The notes under the pieces: model-generated | The model's input: only the letters and a program-made list of their open reading frames with translations | Told to the model about the DNA's origin: nothing | The model's database searches: none | Assembly: GCA_027492275.1 (NCBI GenBank) | Contig: JAPUFC010000085.1 | Span: forward strand, 1-64,000 | From: Mesorhizobium sp. | GTDB lineage: Bacteria > Pseudomonadota > Alphaproteobacteria > Rhizobiales > Rhizobiaceae | Direction: 5' to 3' | DNA length: 64,000 bases | Position numbers and translations under genes: made by a program | Shown: piece after piece, positions 61,235-64,000 of the stretch | Position numbering within the stretch: the first letter of the stretch is position 1 | How the letters are laid out: each line of letters starts with the position of its first letter

Positions 61235-62128
61235 ATGACGCTGGAAAGCATGACCGGCTTCGCCCGTGCGACCGGTGACGAGGACGGCGCCGCGCTGGCG
61301 TGGGAGGCGCGATCCGTCAACGGCAAGGGGCTGGAGCTGCGCTTCCGCCTGCCGCCGGGTTTCGAGCGGATCGAGCCGGCAGCCCGGCAGGCCGTGCAGC
61401 AGCGCTTCTCCCGCGGCAGCATCCAGGCCAGCCTCACCGTGGCGCGCGCCGCCGGGCTGCACGCGCCGCCGGTCGTCAACGAGGCCTTCCTGCGCGACGT
61501 GACCGAGCTCGCCCGGCGCATGGAGGAGATGTTCGGCGTCGCCCCCGCGACGGCGGACGGGCTGCTGGCGCTGCGCGGCGTGCTCGACATGCCCGATGCC
61601 GCCGTCGAGACCGAGGAGGGGCGAGCCGCGCTCGACGCCGCCGTGCTGCGCGTGCTCGACACCGCCCTTTCGGGGCTGGAAAACGCCCGCCGGGCGGAGG
61701 GCGCGGCGCTGAAGCCACTCCTGCTCGGCCATGTCGACCAGATCGAGCAGTTGACGCTGCGCGCCGAGGCCGACCCGTCGCGCGAGCCCGCGACGATCCG
61801 GGCGCGGCTTGCTGAACAGGTGCGCCTGCTGATGGAGGCGGGAACGGGGCTGGACGAGGCCCGCCTGCACCAGGAGGCGGCCATCCTTGCCACCAAGGCC
61901 GACATACGCGAGGAGATCGACCGGCTGAAGACGCATGTCGCGTCGGCCCGCGCGCTGCTGGATTCGGATGGCGCCGTGGGCCGCAAGCTCGATTTCCTGG
62001 CCCAGGAATTCAACCGCGAATCGAATACGCTGTGCTCGAAATCGAACGCCGCTTCGGTCACCGCCATCGGCCTGGAGCTGAAGGCGGTGGTCGATCAGTT
62101 CCGCGAGCAGGTTCAGAATCTGGAGTGA
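61235..62128 (+). CDS. YicC-family endoribonuclease
   Basis: The 297-residue protein has the N-terminal YicC-like domain (ESMTGFARA, EARSVNGKGLELRFRLP) and the C-terminal DUF1732 (EIDRLKTHV, GRKLDFLAQEFNRESNTLCSK). E. coli YicC is an RNase that degrades the small RNA RyhB. The role in this organism is inferred. It is followed seven bases later by gmk. Confidence 0.93.
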   Translation: MTLESMTGFARATGDEDGAALAWEARSVNGKGLELRFRLPPGFERIEPAARQAVQQRFSRGSIQASLTVARAAGLHAPPVVNEAFLRDVTELARRMEEMFGVAPATADGLLALRGVLDMPDAAVETEEGRAALDAAVLRVLDTALSGLENARRAEGAALKPLLLGHVDQIEQLTLRAEADPSREPATIRARLAEQVRLLMEAGTGLDEARLHQEAAILATKADIREEIDRLKTHVASARALLDSDGAVGRKLDFLAQEFNRESNTLCSKSNAASVTAIGLELKAVVDQFREQVQNLE

Positions 62129-62134
62129 CAGCGC

Positions 62135-62791
62135 ATGAGCGCCGCCGATAGCCCGCCCCGAACCATACGCCGCAGGGGCCTGATGCTCGTGCTGTCCTCG
62201 CCCTCGGGCGCGGGCAAGTCCACCATCGCGCGCAACCTTCTGGAAAGCGACCACGACCTGTCGCTCTCGGTCAGCGTCACCACCCGCCCGCGGCGCGGCA
62301 GCGAAATCGACGGCGTCCACTACCATTTCGTGTCCATGCGCGAGTTCGAGCGGCTGCGCGATACCGACGCGCTGCTGGAGTGGGCCGAGGTGCACGGCAA
62401 TTTCTACGCCACGCCGCGCGAGCCCGTGGAGGCCGCCATGGCCGAGGGGCGGGACATGCTGTTCGACATCGACTGGCAGGGCGCCACGCAGCTCAAGGAC
62501 AAGATGCTGGCTGACATCGTCTCGATCTTCATCCTGCCGCCCTCGATGGGCGAGCTGAAAAGCCGGCTCAAGCGGCGCGCCGAGGATGCCGACGAGGCGA
62601 TCGCGCGGCGGTTGCAGAATGCCCGCGACGAGATCGAGCATTGGGGCGAGTACGATTTCGTCGTCATCAACAACGACCTCAACCAGGCGTTCAACGAGGT
62701 GCAGGCCGTCGTCACCGCCGAGCGGCTGCGTCGCGACCGCCGGCCGGGCCTGTTCGATTTCGTGTCCGGGCTGCTGGACGAGAAGATCTGA
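62135..62791 (+). CDS. gmk: Guanylate kinase
   Basis: The 218-residue kinase phosphorylates GMP. P-loop [10 protein letters not shown] (near 22-31), [18 protein letters not shown] for GMP binding and DIDWQGA are intact. Length is usual. It starts six bases after yicC and is convergent with ksgA, whose end is six bases away. Confidence 0.97.
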   Translation: MSAADSPPRTIRRRGLMLVLSSPSGAGKSTIARNLLESDHDLSLSVSVTTRPRRGSEIDGVHYHFVSMREFERLRDTDALLEWAEVHGNFYATPREPVEAAMAEGRDMLFDIDWQGATQLKDKMLADIVSIFILPPSMGELKSRLKRRAEDADEAIARRLQNARDEIEHWGEYDFVVINNDLNQAFNEVQAVVTAERLRRDRRPGLFDFVSGLLDEKI

Positions 62792-62797
62792 GCCGGT

Positions 62798-63649
62798 TCA
62801 GGCCGGGGCTTGTCCGCGCCTTATGTCGACGGCATTCGCCAACGCCACGAATTCCTCTACGGACAGCGTCTCGGCGCGGCGCGTGCCGTCAATGCCGACG
62901 GCAGCCAGCAGCGCCTCGCCGCCGAGCGGCTTCAGGCTCTGCCGCAGCATCTTGCGGCGCTGCCCGAAGGCGGCCTCGGTGACGCGGCCGATCGTGACAA
63001 CGTCGCAGGGCAGGGGATTCTCGCGCGGCACGAGGTGGATGACGGAGGACGTCACCTTCGGCGGCGGCGTAAAAGCCTGCGGCGGCACGTCGAAGACGAT
63101 CCTTCCCGTCGTGCGCCAGCCGGCCAGGACCGCCAGCCGGCCATAGGCGCCGGAGCCGGGTTTCGCGACGATGCGCTCGGCCACCTCGCGCTGGAACATC
63201 AGCGTCATGGACGCATAGAAGGGCGGCCAGTCGCGCACCGTCAGCCAGCGCACGAGAAGCTCGGTGCCGATGTTGTAGGGCAGGTTGGCGACGATCCTGG
63301 CGGACCCGCCGCCTGCCAGCGCCGCGAAGCCGGTGGCCAGCGCGTCGCCCGGGATCACCTCCAGCCGCCCCGGATAGTGGTCCGCGACCTCGGCCAGCGC
63401 CGCCAGGCAGCGCTCGTCGCGTTCGATGGCCACGACCCGCTTGGCGCCGCTGAACAGAAGCGCGCGGGTCAGCCCGCCCGGTCCCGGCCCCACCTCGATG
63501 ACCGTGGAGTCGGACAGGTCGCCGGCGGCGCGCGCGATCTTGCCGGTCAGGTTGAGGTCGAACAGGAAGTTCTGGCCCAGCGATTTCCTGGCCTGCAGGC
63601 CATGGCGCTCGATCACCTCGCGCAGCGGCGGCAGCCCGTCGATGCTCAC
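62798..63649 (-). CDS. ksgA: 16S rRNA dimethyladenosine transferase
   Basis: The 283-residue methyltransferase modifies the two adjacent adenines near the 3' end of 16S rRNA. SAM motif [16 protein letters not shown] near residues 50-66 and the catalytic [11 protein letters not shown] are present. It starts 56 bases after the surA-like gene stop; the pdxA gene expected between them in many proteobacteria is absent. Confidence 0.96.
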   Translation of the reverse strand: MSIDGLPPLREVIERHGLQARKSLGQNFLFDLNLTGKIARAAGDLSDSTVIEVGPGPGGLTRALLFSGAKRVVAIERDERCLAALAEVADHYPGRLEVIPGDALATGFAALAGGGSARIVANLPYNIGTELLVRWLTVRDWPPFYASMTLMFQREVAERIVAKPGSGAYGRLAVLAGWRTTGRIVFDVPPQAFTPPPKVTSSVIHLVPRENPLPCDVVTIGRVTEAAFGQRRKMLRQSLKPLGGEALLAAVGIDGTRRAETLSVEEFVALANAVDIRRGQAPA

Positions 63650-63704
63650 GGCTGGCGGCTTGTCGCGGTCTGACAGGACATGCGGATCGACGCCGACAGC
63701 GGTG

Positions 63705-64000
63705 TCAGCGGCGCTCGATCTTGGCCTTCTTGCGCAATTCGCCGATGACCTTGGTGTTTAGCTCGGAATCCTTGCCCTCGGCCATCGCGCCCTGCTGCTG
63801 CAAGACCATGGTGGCGACGCGGTCGTCCGACACTTCCTTGGCCGAGCAGATGCCGATGAACTCGACGCCGCGCTCGGTTTCGCGCACGACGGTGGCGCCG
63901 CCGATCTTGGTCGCCTTGATCTGTTCGGCCCATTCCTGCGGCAGCTCCGGCCCGACCTTGCGGCCGAGGTCGCGCACGGTGACGTCGATCAGGCCCTTGA
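63705..64000 (-). CDS. surA: SurA-like periplasmic chaperone/peptidyl-prolyl isomerase, C-terminal part
   Basis: Only the last 98 or so codons lie in the window; the frame stays open at the right edge. The peptide includes [38 protein letters not shown] and a final [10 protein letters not shown], resembling the C-terminal region of rhizobial SurA-like proteins that assist outer-membrane proteins. The call is from similarity by memory. It is normally followed by pdxA and ksgA; here ksgA follows directly. Confidence 0.65.
   Translation of the reverse strand, partial: KGLIDVTVRDLGRKVGPELPQEWAEQIKATKIGGATVVRETERGVEFIGICSAKEVSDDRVATMVLQQQGAMAEGKDSELNTKVIGELRKKAKIERR

Overview
The window is high-GC chromosomal DNA from an alphaproteobacterium, most likely Hyphomicrobiales (Rhizobiales) near Mesorhizobium/Phyllobacteriaceae. 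The evidence is protein content rather than a database search: rhizobial-type Psd and PssA, a DUF930 protein, a HlyU-family protein, CarB with the rhizobial-style insertion, the fabD-fabG-acpP-fabF-mltG-yicC-gmk-ksgA order, and a rhizobial-looking intergenic palindrome after rpoD. No rRNA, tRNA, CRISPR array, insertion sequence or prophage was recognised. Almost all the DNA is coding, and no gap without a gene exceeds 300 bases.

Layout. 1-13.8 kb is mixed accessory and housekeeping content: a 7-bp tandem repeat at the left edge, an EF-G-like GTPase, a NucA/ComJ nuclease-inhibitor pair, an MHS-family transporter, a cupin, an aspartate aminotransferase, two coupled EAL-type proteins (one degenerate), a GST, UspA, a cold-shock protein, an alkyltransferase, a lipoprotein lytic transglycosylase and an MFS exporter. 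13.9-23.5 kb carries carB and carA, split by a GIY-YIG protein, a polysaccharide deacetylase lipoprotein, a zinc metallopeptidase and an SH3 protein, followed by a YqeY protein. 23.5-29.3 kb has an MFS exporter and the dnaG-rpoD pair. 29.3-33.9 kb holds DUF930, Uma2, YjbQ, HlyU, LOG and LysM proteins.

34-42 kb contains an ArsR regulator-Atm1 transporter operon with a perfect palindrome over the regulator start, a phospholipid group (psd, pssA and a convergent Aas-like enzyme), and a gdx/sugE guanidinium exporter preceded by two tandem ACGG-loop hairpins that fit a guanidine-II riboswitch. 42-50 kb has an SLC13-type permease, a secreted lectin-like protein and the dnaB-radA-cvpA-purF run. 50-55.7 kb has ynfA, a cyclopropane-fatty-acid synthase, the ribosomal genes rpsF-rpsR-rplI and an LTA-synthase-like membrane phosphotransferase. 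55.8-64 kb is the fatty-acid and envelope cluster with a RelBE-type toxin-antitoxin pair inserted between fabD and fabG, then gmk, a convergent ksgA and the C-terminal end of a SurA-like chaperone.

The most noteworthy items are the guanidine-II riboswitch in front of gdx, the NucA/ComJ pair in a proteobacterium, the ArsR/Atm1 operon with its palindrome, the toxin-antitoxin insertion in the fab cluster, the active/degenerate EAL pair, and three places where a gene expected from related genomes (alr, pdxA, a DUF2232 gene) is not where I would expect it. I found no wholly new multi-gene system that I can defend.
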